A stretch of 64,000 nucleotides of DNA, from assembly GCF_021190955.1 (NCBI RefSeq), contig NZ_JAIOAO010000002.1, positions 558,001 to 622,000 of the forward strand, read 5' to 3'. Origin of the DNA: Parachryseolinea silvisoli (GTDB lineage: Bacteria > Bacteroidota > Bacteroidia > Cytophagales > Cyclobacteriaceae). The notes beneath the pieces were generated by a model, which saw nothing but the letters and a program-made list of their open reading frames with translations, had not been told where the DNA came from and made no database searches. The translations under genes and the position numbers were made by a program. Below are positions 33,480-42,503 of this stretch, piece after piece (position 1 is the stretch's first letter; each line of letters opens with the position of its first letter).

Positions 33480-35723
33480 ATGACCACGCGTGTATTAACC
33501 GCACTTGCCCTGCTATTGATAGTAGGCTACGCATCGGCTCAAAATCAGCCGGCCGGCTGGAAAGGAAAATTCGAGCAGCTGGACAACCTGCTGCCGACAC
33601 CGAACAGCTATCGTACAGGCTCCGGTGCCCCCGGCACCAGCTATTGGCAACAACAGGCAGACTACACCATTGATGTGGAAGTCAATGACAAGACGCAACT
33701 GCTGACCGGCACGGAGACCATTACCTATCACAACAACTCGCCCGAAGCGTTGGGCTTCCTGTGGCTGCAGCTCGACCAAAACATCCTGGCCGATAACAGT
33801 ATCACAAACCAAACCCGCACCGGCGCCGTACGCGACTCCGTGCCCGCAGGTTTCTTTTCGGGAATGGCTGGCGTAAAAACCTCCGACTACAAAGGCGGCT
33901 GTACCATTAAGTATATAAAAGACGCTACCGGCAAGGCACTGCCCTACGTCGTCAACAACACCATGATGCGTGTAGACTTGCCTGTACCCCTCAAAAGCGG
34001 CGAAAAATATACGTTCTCCATCGCATGGAGCTACACCGAATACAACCGTCAGATCTTTGGCGAGCGTGGCGGCTATGAATACTTTCCCGACGACGGCAAC
34101 TACGTCTATACCTTTGCGCAGTGGTTCCCGCGCATGTGTGTGTTCGACGACTACGAAGGTTGGCAAAACAAACAGTTCCTCGGCCAGGGCGAGTTTGCCC
34201 TCGTCTTTGGTAACTACCGCGTACGCATCACCGTACCGGCCGACCACATTGTAGGGGCCACCGGCACCATCCAGAACGCCCGCGAAGTGTTGACAAAAGA
34301 TCAATTAGAGCGTTACGAACGTGCTAAGAAAACCTTCGACAAACCCGTTGTCATCGTAACACAAGATGAGGCCACCCAAAAAGAAAAGACCCACTCCGAG
34401 AAAAAGGCCACATGGGAATTTGCCGCAGAGAACGTTCGCGACTTCGCATTTGCATCGTCACGTAAATTCATTTGGGATGCCCAGGCTGTAAAGATCGGTG
34501 ACAAAACGCCGATCGCGATGTCACTGTATCCCAAGGAAGGCAACCCGCTGTGGGGAAAAGAATCGACCAAGGCGATCAGGAACGCCCTTGAGCTATACTC
34601 CGAGCGCACCTTTAACTACCCATACCCGGTAGCATACTCGGTGCACGCTGCCAATCAGGGCATGGAGTATCCCATGATCTGCTTTAACTACGGCCGGCCG
34701 AACAAAGACGGCACCTACTCCAAACAAAAGCTGGAGGGCATGGTAAGCGTGGTGGTGCACGAAGTGGGCCACAACTTCTTCCCGATGATCGTAAACTCGG
34801 ACGAGCGTCAGTGGACCTGGATGGACGAAGGTCTCAACACCTTCCTGGAAAAAGAAACCATTCGCACCCGCTATCCCGATCTGTTCGAAAGTCACGGCAC
34901 ACCCAAAGGCATCGTCCCTTTTATGAAAGGCGAAAAGAGCCAGATGCGCCCCATTATGGCGAACAGCGACGACCAGCGCCCGAGCGAATTTGGCGCCAAT
35001 GGCTATACCAAACCCTCCGCCGCACTGACCCTGCTCCGCGAAACTGTCATGGGCCCTGAGCTTTTTGACAAAGCCTTTAAGGAATATGCCCAGCGCTGGG
35101 CCTTCAAACATCCCAAACCCGGCGACTTCTTCCGCTCGCTGGAAGACGCCTCAGCGGTAGACCTCGATTGGTTTTGGAGAGGCTGGTTCTATTCCACCGA
35201 TAACGTCGACCTGGCCGTGGACGATGTAAAGTGGTTTCGTGTAAAGAGCCAGCAAGTAGATCCGGAAAAGAAAACACCCCGCGCAAAAAAGGGTGACCTC
35301 GCGGCGTCACAGCAGACAAACAATGGCACCGACTTCAGCGGCGGCGCACAAGAGTTTACCATACTCAATACCGATCCTAAGGCCTATGGCGAGTTCCGCG
35401 GCAATCTGAACGACGCCGAGATCCGGAAGCAAGTCGACGGTAAGAACCTATACCAGGTCCGCCTCAGGAATGTAGGCGGCCTCGTGTCGCCCGTCATTAT
35501 CGAGTGGACCTTCAAGGATGGCTCGAAAGAGATCGAGCGCCTGCCGGCGGAGATTTGGCGCACCAACGAGAACGAGGTGAGCAAGGTATTTGTAAAAGAA
35601 AAGGAAGTAGTCAATATCTTACTTGACCCCAATGCTGAGTTGGCGGACGTAGAGACGGCCAATAACGTGTTCCCCAAAAGGGCCATGGAAAGCCGCTTCG
35701 ACCAATTCAAAAAGAACAATTGA
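33480..35723 (+). CDS. Secreted M1-family metallopeptidase, tandem paralogue
   Basis: 747 residues from the ATG at 33480, which lies 10 bases after the upstream stop; a start 13 codons earlier would lie inside it. Signal peptide ending SAQ. Catalytic residues are complete: GMEYPMICFNYG, HEVGH at 427-431 and Glu450 in WMDEGLNTF. The two enzymes are very similar along the whole length, including LLPTPNSYRTGSGAPG at the N terminus and ERLPAEIWRTNE near the C terminus, indicating tandem duplication. Differences concentrate around residues 120-140 and 600-640. Substrates unknown. Confidence 0.92.
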   Translation: MTTRVLTALALLLIVGYASAQNQPAGWKGKFEQLDNLLPTPNSYRTGSGAPGTSYWQQQADYTIDVEVNDKTQLLTGTETITYHNNSPEALGFLWLQLDQNILADNSITNQTRTGAVRDSVPAGFFSGMAGVKTSDYKGGCTIKYIKDATGKALPYVVNNTMMRVDLPVPLKSGEKYTFSIAWSYTEYNRQIFGERGGYEYFPDDGNYVYTFAQWFPRMCVFDDYEGWQNKQFLGQGEFALVFGNYRVRITVPADHIVGATGTIQNAREVLTKDQLERYERAKKTFDKPVVIVTQDEATQKEKTHSEKKATWEFAAENVRDFAFASSRKFIWDAQAVKIGDKTPIAMSLYPKEGNPLWGKESTKAIRNALELYSERTFNYPYPVAYSVHAANQGMEYPMICFNYGRPNKDGTYSKQKLEGMVSVVVHEVGHNFFPMIVNSDERQWTWMDEGLNTFLEKETIRTRYPDLFESHGTPKGIVPFMKGEKSQMRPIMANSDDQRPSEFGANGYTKPSAALTLLRETVMGPELFDKAFKEYAQRWAFKHPKPGDFFRSLEDASAVDLDWFWRGWFYSTDNVDLAVDDVKWFRVKSQQVDPEKKTPRAKKGDLAASQQTNNGTDFSGGAQEFTILNTDPKAYGEFRGNLNDAEIRKQVDGKNLYQVRLRNVGGLVSPVIIEWTFKDGSKEIERLPAEIWRTNENEVSKVFVKEKEVVNILLDPNAELADVETANNVFPKRAMESRFDQFKKNN

Positions 35724-35778
35724 CCAGGGCGGGTACTGTTCTCTCCACTATAGTATAGGAAGAGAACAGTACCCTGGC
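35724..35778. terminator. Imperfect hairpin after the M1 genes
   Basis: Long inverted repeat with a four-base bulge on the left side (about 35724-35744 pairing with 35761-35777), beginning directly after the stop of the second M1 gene. It has no clear T tract, so it is only a candidate terminator or a message-stabilising structure. Confidence 0.5.
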
Positions 35779-35844
35779 CGAAATTAGGTAACCCCTCCCC
35801 ACAGGCACTTTAACGGCTGTAGCGTTTACCCCACAACATTTTTG

Positions 35845-35875
35845 TTTGTCTTATCGACCCTGCGTGTTATATTTA
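35845..35875 (+). promoter_or_regulatory. Probable Bacteroidota-type promoter for the M23 gene
   Basis: TTTG (35845-35848), a 19-base spacer, and TATATTTA (35868-35875), one mismatch from TAnnTTTG. It would leave a leader of about 110 bases before the ATG at 35992. Confidence 0.45.
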
Positions 35876-35991
35876 CATCTTAGCGGTTTTGGTACACGAG
35901 CTCCATTCTATTTTTTGAACTGACTATCTTTACTGCTTCATTTTTTAAAAACCCCCCGTCACCCGTGGACGGCTTAAAACTTTTTAAGAAC

Positions 35992-37281
35992 ATGCAAAAA
36001 CGCTGGTTAGGATTCTTTGGAATCGTGATGCTCATCGTCGCTGCCGTAGCTTTCAATCGCTATTACCTGCCGGGCCTTGCCTATCAGGACAACGCAGCAG
36101 ATTCCGTCGGTAACTTCTCGCTGAAGCTGAACGAGCCCAGCGTATTGTACGGCATGGTGGTAGATGACTTCCTCGTCATCGAAGACAAAATCAAACGCAA
36201 CGAACGCCTCGGCGACATCCTCCTCGAGTACAACGTTCCCGCTCGCCTGATCCACCAGGTATCACAAGTATCGCGCAACATCTTCGACGTGCGCAAGATC
36301 GTTCCGAACAAAAAATATACGCTCATCTGCAACCAGGACTCCCTGAAGACGGCGCAAGCTTTCGTGTATGAGCCGAACCCCATTGACTACATCGTCTTCC
36401 GCTTCGGCGACTCCCTGACCATCGACGTATGCAAACGCGACGTGGTGACGGTAGAGAAAGGCATTGCCGGCGAAATTCGCTCTAACCTGTCCGAAACCAT
36501 CGAGGAGCTCGGCATCAGCCACGAGCTGACCAACAAGTTTGTCGATATTTTCGCCTGGCAGGTAGATTTTGCCCGCCTCCAGAAAGGCGACAAGTTCAAA
36601 CTGATCTACGAAGAAAGCCAGGTGGAAGGCGTGACCGTCAGCATCGATAAGATCAAAGCCATCTACTTTGAGCACGTCGGCAGCCCGTACTATGCCTTCC
36701 CGCTCGACCAGGGCGACGGCGTCGACTTCTTCGACCAGGACGGCAAAAGCCTGCGCAAGGCCCTGCTGAAATACCCCATCGAATTTACCCGCATCAGCTC
36801 TCGCTACACCATGAGCCGCTTCCATCCCGTTCAAAAACGCTGGAAAGCCCACCTCGGCACTGACTTCGCAGCCCCCACCGGCACCCCCATTCGTTCGGTA
36901 GGCGACGGTACCATCGAGGAGGCCCAATACAAATCGAATAACGGTAACTACGTAAAAATCCGCCACAACGGCACCTATACCACCCAATACCTGCACATGT
37001 CGCGCATCGCCGATGGCGTACGTGCCGGCACACGGGTGCGTCAAGGCCAAACCATTGGCTACGTGGGAAGCACTGGCCTGGCTACTGGCCCGCACTTGTG
37101 CTACCGCTTCTGGAAAAATGGCGTACAGGTAGACGCCCTCCGGATTGATCTGCCGCCGTCTGAGCCTGTGAAGAAAGCATACGAGTCACAGTTCGAAACC
37201 ATCAAACAAGACCTCACAAACCGCCTGCAGGCAATCCCATTCCCGGACCAAAACAAGCAAGAGCCGATCGCAGCGCTTTAA
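35992..37281 (+). CDS. M23-fold peptidoglycan hydrolase-like protein
   Basis: 429 residues from the ATG at 35992; a GTG at 35965 could add 9 residues. One N-terminal membrane anchor (WLGFFGIVMLIVAAVAF) is followed by a long periplasmic region and a LytM/M23 domain: HLGTD with His287 and Asp291, YTTQYLHMSRI, and ATGPHLCYRFW. The last motif is H-x-C (His368, Cys370) in place of the usual H-x-H, so the second zinc ligand is Cys or the site is altered. Similar M23 proteins of this size with HVC occur in Bacteroidota by my recollection. It may be an active endopeptidase or an EnvC-like activator. Confidence 0.85.
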   Translation: MQKRWLGFFGIVMLIVAAVAFNRYYLPGLAYQDNAADSVGNFSLKLNEPSVLYGMVVDDFLVIEDKIKRNERLGDILLEYNVPARLIHQVSQVSRNIFDVRKIVPNKKYTLICNQDSLKTAQAFVYEPNPIDYIVFRFGDSLTIDVCKRDVVTVEKGIAGEIRSNLSETIEELGISHELTNKFVDIFAWQVDFARLQKGDKFKLIYEESQVEGVTVSIDKIKAIYFEHVGSPYYAFPLDQGDGVDFFDQDGKSLRKALLKYPIEFTRISSRYTMSRFHPVQKRWKAHLGTDFAAPTGTPIRSVGDGTIEEAQYKSNNGNYVKIRHNGTYTTQYLHMSRIADGVRAGTRVRQGQTIGYVGSTGLATGPHLCYRFWKNGVQVDALRIDLPPSEPVKKAYESQFETIKQDLTNRLQAIPFPDQNKQEPIAAL

Positions 37282-37304
37282 TAAATTTCTACTTCGGTAG
37301 AATC

Positions 37305-37347
37305 CAAGACCTTTTCTCTGACGTTATTTGCCAGTGAAAAGGTCTTG
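37305..37347 (+). terminator. Probable terminator after the M23 gene
   Basis: Perfect 12-base stem CAAGACCTTTTC / GAAAAGGTCTTG (37305-37316 and 37336-37347) followed by a weak T-rich stretch, ending 8 bases before the patatin start. It could also act as an attenuator for that gene. Confidence 0.65.
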
Positions 37348-37355
37348 TTGCTTTA

Positions 37356-39659
37356 ATGACGCGCTGCTTCCTGCTCCTTCTGTTCCTGTTACCAGCACTG
37401 GCCAATGCGCAGAGGGTTGGTTTGGTGCTCAGCGGTGGCGGTGCAAAGGGCATTGCCCACATCGGTGTGCTGAAGGCGCTGGAAGAAAATGATATCCCCG
37501 TCGACTACGTTGTCGGCACCTCCATGGGCGGCATCATTGGCGGCTGTTACGCCGCCGGCATGAGTCCCGACCAAATAGAGGCCATGATCCTCTCCGACCA
37601 GTTTATGGGCTGGGTCAACGGCACGCCCGAGCAAGGCTTCAACTACTTCTACCACCAACACGACGTCACTCCGGCTTTTCTCAAAGTCAACCTGGGCCTG
37701 GACTCCACCTTTAACTTTCAGTTCAACTCCAGCCTGGCCCGCGACGTATCGCTCAACTTTGCCCTGACCGAACGAACCGCCCAGGCGTCAGCCATTGCCG
37801 GCAATAACTTCGACCGCCTCTTTATCCCGCTGCGGGTCGTCGCCGCCGACATCTTCACTCAAACCGAAGTGATCCTCTCAAAAGGCTCCATGAGCGACGC
37901 CCTTCGTGCTACCCAAACGGTACCATTCTTTTATACTCCCATTCGGGTGGATGGCAAATACCTCTTTGATGGCGGTATCTATAACAACTTCCCTGTTGAT
38001 GTAGCCCAGCGTGAATTCCACAACCCCGACGTAATCATCGGCGTGAACGTCTCGTCAAAGGTCTTCGAAGGCTATCCCTACAAAGACGATGACAAGCTCA
38101 TATCCAAGTCTCTTCTATACATGCTCATGGACAAGACCGATCCCAAAAAGATCGATGAGCACGGTGTCTTTATCCAGCCCAACCTGAATGGCTACACGGC
38201 ATTTGACTTTGCCCGCGCAAAAAGCCTGATCGATAGCGGCTACCGGCAAACACTGCAACAACTGGAAGAGATCAAAGGCAAGATCGCCCGCCGCGTACCA
38301 TGCGATACCATCGCGGTTAAGCGCAACGCCTTTAATGATAAGAACCCGCCCATGCTGTTTGATGGGCTGGTGTTTAAAGGATATAACTCGAAGCGCCGTC
38401 AATACATCCGGCGCCTCTTCAACACACACCTGGGTGGAGAGCGGCTTTATCCCTACAGCGATATCAAACGAGGATACTTCCGCCTGGTGGCCGAAGACTT
38501 CTTCTCCAACGCACACCCTACCATTCTATACGACAGCACGAGACGCACCTTCTCGTTACAATTGTCACGTCGGCCTCAGCATAATTTCCAGGTAGACTTC
38601 GGTGGCGTTATCGCCTCGCGCGATATCAGCAACGTATTTGTAGGACTTAACTTCTATCACTTCGCCAACACCTTGCAGCACTATTACCTGTCCTTTCAAA
38701 CCGGCAGCTTTTATAAATCGGGCGTAGCCAAAGTACGAATAGACTTCCCCACGCCATTGTACCTCGAACCGTATGTGAGTTTTGACAGCTGGGATTATTT
38801 TGAAAATAATGACGTGTTCGAGGAGCTATCGCGCAACCGACCCACCGTGCTCACGCGCATCAATCGCAGGATTGGTTTTAATCTCGGTATACCCGTACAG
38901 GAATCGTTCCGCGGTAGTCTCCACATCGAATCATTCAACAACGATGACCGCTATATCAACGGCGACGTCTTTATCAGCAACGATACACTCGACGACCTCC
39001 ACATACGCGGCTTCAAAACGGGCTTTAATCTTTCGGCCAACAGCCTGAACCGAAAACAATATGCCTCCACCGGAAAAGCTTACTCCCTTACAGGCGACTA
39101 CTTTCAGGTATCCGTCACGCACACACCTGGCAATACATCCATACTCACGCAAGAATCCAAACAACGAAACACCTGGTTTCGCGTTCGTGGCAGCGCCGAA
39201 CAGTTCTTCCGGTTGAGCCATAGCCTCAACCTGGGATATTATGCCGAAGCTACGTTCTCGAATCAGCCGTTCTTTCAAAATTATTTTGGCACGATCATCA
39301 ACACTCCATCCTTTACACCCTTGCAAGACAGCCGCACCCTGGTATTGCAGAACTTCCGGTCTCCCAACTACGTGGCCGGTGGCGGCCGCGCCATCCTGGC
39401 ACTACACCCGAAGATCGACTACCGCCTGGAAGGCTACATCTTCAAGCCCTTTGACTACCTTGAAGAAAATTCCCAACAAGGGGCCCATATCAGTCGCGAC
39501 ATCAAATCCGTCTTCCTGGCTGCCGCGACCAGCGTCGTATACCATGCACCCATCGGGCCCATCAGCCTTAGCCTGAACTATTACGACGACGATGAAAATC
39601 AGCTGGGGGTATTATTCCACATAGGCTTCCTGCTGTACAACAAACACTCGCTTGAATAA
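37356..39659 (+). CDS. Patatin-like phospholipase with Omp85-type barrel
   Basis: 767 residues: signal peptide ending NAQ, then a patatin domain with the oxyanion loop SGGGAKGIAHIGV, GTSMGG (Ser56) and FDGGIYNNFP (Asp205), so the Ser-Asp dyad is present. A POTRA-like linker (about 315-400) follows, then a beta-rich barrel of roughly 370 residues ending HSLE. The layout matches outer-membrane phospholipases of the PlpD type. It probably cleaves lipids at the outer membrane or secretes its own catalytic domain. The gene begins 8 bases after the preceding hairpin and is separated from the OmpA gene by 80 bases. Confidence 0.85.
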   Translation: MTRCFLLLLFLLPALANAQRVGLVLSGGGAKGIAHIGVLKALEENDIPVDYVVGTSMGGIIGGCYAAGMSPDQIEAMILSDQFMGWVNGTPEQGFNYFYHQHDVTPAFLKVNLGLDSTFNFQFNSSLARDVSLNFALTERTAQASAIAGNNFDRLFIPLRVVAADIFTQTEVILSKGSMSDALRATQTVPFFYTPIRVDGKYLFDGGIYNNFPVDVAQREFHNPDVIIGVNVSSKVFEGYPYKDDDKLISKSLLYMLMDKTDPKKIDEHGVFIQPNLNGYTAFDFARAKSLIDSGYRQTLQQLEEIKGKIARRVPCDTIAVKRNAFNDKNPPMLFDGLVFKGYNSKRRQYIRRLFNTHLGGERLYPYSDIKRGYFRLVAEDFFSNAHPTILYDSTRRTFSLQLSRRPQHNFQVDFGGVIASRDISNVFVGLNFYHFANTLQHYYLSFQTGSFYKSGVAKVRIDFPTPLYLEPYVSFDSWDYFENNDVFEELSRNRPTVLTRINRRIGFNLGIPVQESFRGSLHIESFNNDDRYINGDVFISNDTLDDLHIRGFKTGFNLSANSLNRKQYASTGKAYSLTGDYFQVSVTHTPGNTSILTQESKQRNTWFRVRGSAEQFFRLSHSLNLGYYAEATFSNQPFFQNYFGTIINTPSFTPLQDSRTLVLQNFRSPNYVAGGGRAILALHPKIDYRLEGYIFKPFDYLEENSQQGAHISRDIKSVFLAAATSVVYHAPIGPISLSLNYYDDDENQLGVLFHIGFLLYNKHSLE

Positions 39660-39739
39660 CATACGAATAACCTCGCGGCTTTTATCGTATTCACAATTTT
39701 AACTAAGTTTATCTTTTGAATTTTTAACTGTATTCCTGC

Positions 39740-41773
39740 ATGAAAAGACTTTTAATAACTACCCTTTTGCTCACCGGCTTTTCCCTCCTGTCGAAAGCCC
39801 AGGTTGTACAATGGGCCTCTTCCGTTATTGAGTTTTCATCTGAGCTTACACCCATTCAGTATTCTGCGAAGCAAGCACTCGGCAAGCCGAACGTATTGCC
39901 CGCCGGGGGCCAAAGTCCCAATGCCTGGGCACCCGACAAACCCAAACGCAAAGAGTTTCTCAAACTGGGCTTTGCAAACCCCATCAGCATTCGGCAAATC
40001 GCCATTGCCGAGTCGCATAACCCTAGCGCTATCTTCCGCGTATTGGCTTACGACCTTGCCGGAAAAGAATATGTTATCAATACACTTAACCCCATGGCCA
40101 TCCCCCTCAAGGGACGTATGCTGAACATCTTTGTCGAGCAAACACCGTATAAGGTCGCCGCTGTAAAGATTGAATTTGACGGTGCCGCCGTGCCCGATTA
40201 TTTCAGCATCGACGCCGTGGCAATCTCCGACTCCAACTATCCCATCATCGCTGACATCCCGCAAATGCAAATGCTGGCCTCCGGTATCCTCATCGAAGCT
40301 CTCGACAAAAACGTCAACAGCGAATACAAAGAGCTGAACCCGTTGCTATCACCCGATGGCAAGACGCTTTACTTCAGCCGCAGCAATCACCCTGAAAACG
40401 TCGGCGGCGTAAACGATAAAGAAGACATCTGGTACTCTGAGCTTGACACCACCGGCCATTGGCAGCTCGCCAAAAACATGGGGCCGCAGTTCAACAACAA
40501 AGGCCCTAATTTTGTCAACACCATTCGCTCAATCACACCCGACGGCAAAACGGCCATCATGGTGTTGGGCAACCGCTACGACAACCAGGGAAAGATGTCC
40601 GCCGGCGTATCCATCACATCAAACGTAGGCGGTGTTTGGAGCGCGCCTAAAGCGCTTAACATTAAAAACGACTACAACTTTGCCGAGAAGGCAAACTACT
40701 TCCTGGCAGACAATCGCAAGACGCTGCTCATGTCCGTACAACGCTCGGACTCACACGGCGACCGCGACCTGTACATCACCTTCATGAACGCCGACAGCAC
40801 CTGGAGCGAACCGCTCAATCTCGGCGACGTGATAAACACCGCTGCGGAAGAATCCGGCCCCTTCCTGACATCTGACGACAAAACACTATACTTCTCTTCG
40901 AAGGGTTTCAGCGGTTACGGCGGCAACGATATTTATGTTTCCCGTCGTCTGGACGACACGTGGACAAATTGGTCGGAGCCAGAAAACCTGGGCCCCGAAA
41001 TCAACTCACCTCTCGAAGACCTGTTTTTTAACATCCCGTCCTCCAGTGATTTCGCGTACTACTCGCGGGGTGTAACAGAGACTAATACCGACATCTTCCG
41101 CGTGAAGCTGCCGATCATAAAAAGCCCTGAGCCTTGGGTAACTGTGCGCGGCAAAGTAATCGACAAGACTACCGGTAAGCCGGTCGGCGCAAAGATCATC
41201 TACGAACAACTGCCCAGCGGCAAAGAGCTTGGTATAACACAATCCAATCCGCAGACGGGCGAGTATGAAATTCGTTTGCCGGCCGGCCAGCGCTATGGCA
41301 TTCGCACCGAGGCCGAAGGCAAGATCTCCGAAAACCAGAACCTCGACCTGCGCGGCATTACTGCAGACAAGGTGATCGATCCGAGAAACATCGACCTGAG
41401 CCCGCTCATCGTTACGTCGCCGCAGCCGGAGGCCGTCATCGTGCTGAACAACGTCTTCTTTGATTTCGACAAAGCCACACTGAAACCGGAGTCATACCCG
41501 GAATTGAACCGCCTCGTAACGTTTCTAAACAACAATGCAGGAATGAATGTACAGATCGCAGGCCATACCGACTCTGTCGGCCCCGAACCCTATAACTTAG
41601 ACCTTTCCAAACGCCGCGCCAACAGTGTCGTGCAGTACCTCTACGACAAAGGTGTTACAAAAGAAAAGGTCAAGACGGTATTTTTTGGTGAGACCAAACC
41701 GATTGACACCAACGCAACCAGGGAAGGAAGACAGAAAAACCGTCGCGTAGAATTTAAGATCGTGAACCTCTAA
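39740..41773 (+). CDS. PD40-repeat and OmpA-domain protein with N-terminal beta-sandwich
   Basis: 677 residues. Signal peptide ending SKAQ. Residues ~25-170 form a beta-sandwich region resembling a carbohydrate-binding or discoidin-type module. Residues ~190-460 hold several WD40-like PD40 repeats (LSPDGKTLYFSRS, ITPDGKTAIMV, TSDDKTLYFSSKG). A carboxypeptidase regulatory-like domain (~470-555) and a C-terminal OmpA peptidoglycan-binding domain follow, with GHTDSVGPEPYNLDLSKRR (Asp611 and the Arg pair) and NRRVEFKI at the end. Such proteins anchor envelope machinery to peptidoglycan; PorE of the type IX system has related domains, but the N terminus here is different. Confidence 0.85.
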   Translation: MKRLLITTLLLTGFSLLSKAQVVQWASSVIEFSSELTPIQYSAKQALGKPNVLPAGGQSPNAWAPDKPKRKEFLKLGFANPISIRQIAIAESHNPSAIFRVLAYDLAGKEYVINTLNPMAIPLKGRMLNIFVEQTPYKVAAVKIEFDGAAVPDYFSIDAVAISDSNYPIIADIPQMQMLASGILIEALDKNVNSEYKELNPLLSPDGKTLYFSRSNHPENVGGVNDKEDIWYSELDTTGHWQLAKNMGPQFNNKGPNFVNTIRSITPDGKTAIMVLGNRYDNQGKMSAGVSITSNVGGVWSAPKALNIKNDYNFAEKANYFLADNRKTLLMSVQRSDSHGDRDLYITFMNADSTWSEPLNLGDVINTAAEESGPFLTSDDKTLYFSSKGFSGYGGNDIYVSRRLDDTWTNWSEPENLGPEINSPLEDLFFNIPSSSDFAYYSRGVTETNTDIFRVKLPIIKSPEPWVTVRGKVIDKTTGKPVGAKIIYEQLPSGKELGITQSNPQTGEYEIRLPAGQRYGIRTEAEGKISENQNLDLRGITADKVIDPRNIDLSPLIVTSPQPEAVIVLNNVFFDFDKATLKPESYPELNRLVTFLNNNAGMNVQIAGHTDSVGPEPYNLDLSKRRANSVVQYLYDKGVTKEKVKTVFFGETKPIDTNATREGRQKNRRVEFKIVNL

Positions 41774-41784
41774 TAGGCGACATC

Positions 41785-42492
41785 ATGGCACCCTTGCACG
41801 TGAAGCTCTTCCTGGTACTTTATAGCGTCGCGATCATCACCTTCGGCCAGACCGCCGACAGCGTCATACAAGCGGAAGGGCAGATCTATAATGCCGAAAC
41901 GAAGGAACCGATCAACGCCCGCATCTCGTATCAAAGCTTGCCCTATGGCAACCGTCTGGGCACGCTGAACGGCACAAGCTTTTCGTTCCCGATGTTCGAC
42001 AATGAGAAGTATGCCATTACCGTAGAGGCCACAGGCTTTGCCGTGGCACGGTATATGCTCGACCCCGCCCAGGCCAATGGCAATCGGAAAGTAGTCCAGG
42101 ACGTACCGCTCACCCCCAGCAACGGCACTACCGGCAAACATACCGTAGGGCAGGTAATGCGCCTGAACAACCTCATCTTTCAGGTAAGTAGATCGAAGAT
42201 CGATCCGGAGTCATACCCGGAACTTGACGTAGTGGTAAATATGATGAAAGAGAATACGTCGATGATCATTCAGCTGGAAGGCCACACCGACTATCAGGGT
42301 AACGCCAACGACAACATGCGTCTGTCGCAACTGCGTGTAGCGGCCGTAAAGAACTACATCGTATCAAAGAAGATTGCCAAGAACCGTGTTAAGACAAAAG
42401 CATTTGGCGGCACGCAACCTCTTTCACGCGAAGACACACCGGAAGCCCACCGCATCAACCGGCGCGTGGAGCTACGAATACTGGAAAACTAA
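41785..42492 (+). CDS. OmpA-domain protein with regulatory-like N-terminal module
   Basis: 235 residues beginning 11 bases after the previous stop. A signal-like N terminus is followed by a beta-sandwich segment resembling the carboxypeptidase regulatory-like domain (AEGQIYNAETKEPINARISYQ-type strands) and an OmpA domain with GHTDYQGNANDNMRLSQLR and NRRVELRI. It looks like a shortened version of the C-terminal half of its neighbour: it lacks the beta-sandwich and PD40 parts. A fragment-duplication origin is inference. Peptidoglycan-binding residues appear intact. Confidence 0.85.
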   Translation: MAPLHVKLFLVLYSVAIITFGQTADSVIQAEGQIYNAETKEPINARISYQSLPYGNRLGTLNGTSFSFPMFDNEKYAITVEATGFAVARYMLDPAQANGNRKVVQDVPLTPSNGTTGKHTVGQVMRLNNLIFQVSRSKIDPESYPELDVVVNMMKENTSMIIQLEGHTDYQGNANDNMRLSQLRVAAVKNYIVSKKIAKNRVKTKAFGGTQPLSREDTPEAHRINRRVELRILEN

Positions 42493-42503
42493 ACGAGGGA
42501 TTC

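Noticed and set aside
33513-34304. 263-residue minus-strand frame opposite the second M1 gene.
   Set aside because: The same shadow occurs opposite the first M1 copy, as expected from duplicated coding sequence, and shows no domain.
36262-37095. 277-residue minus-strand frame opposite the M23 gene.
   Set aside because: Shadow of a clear M23 domain; Ala/Val-rich composition with no family.
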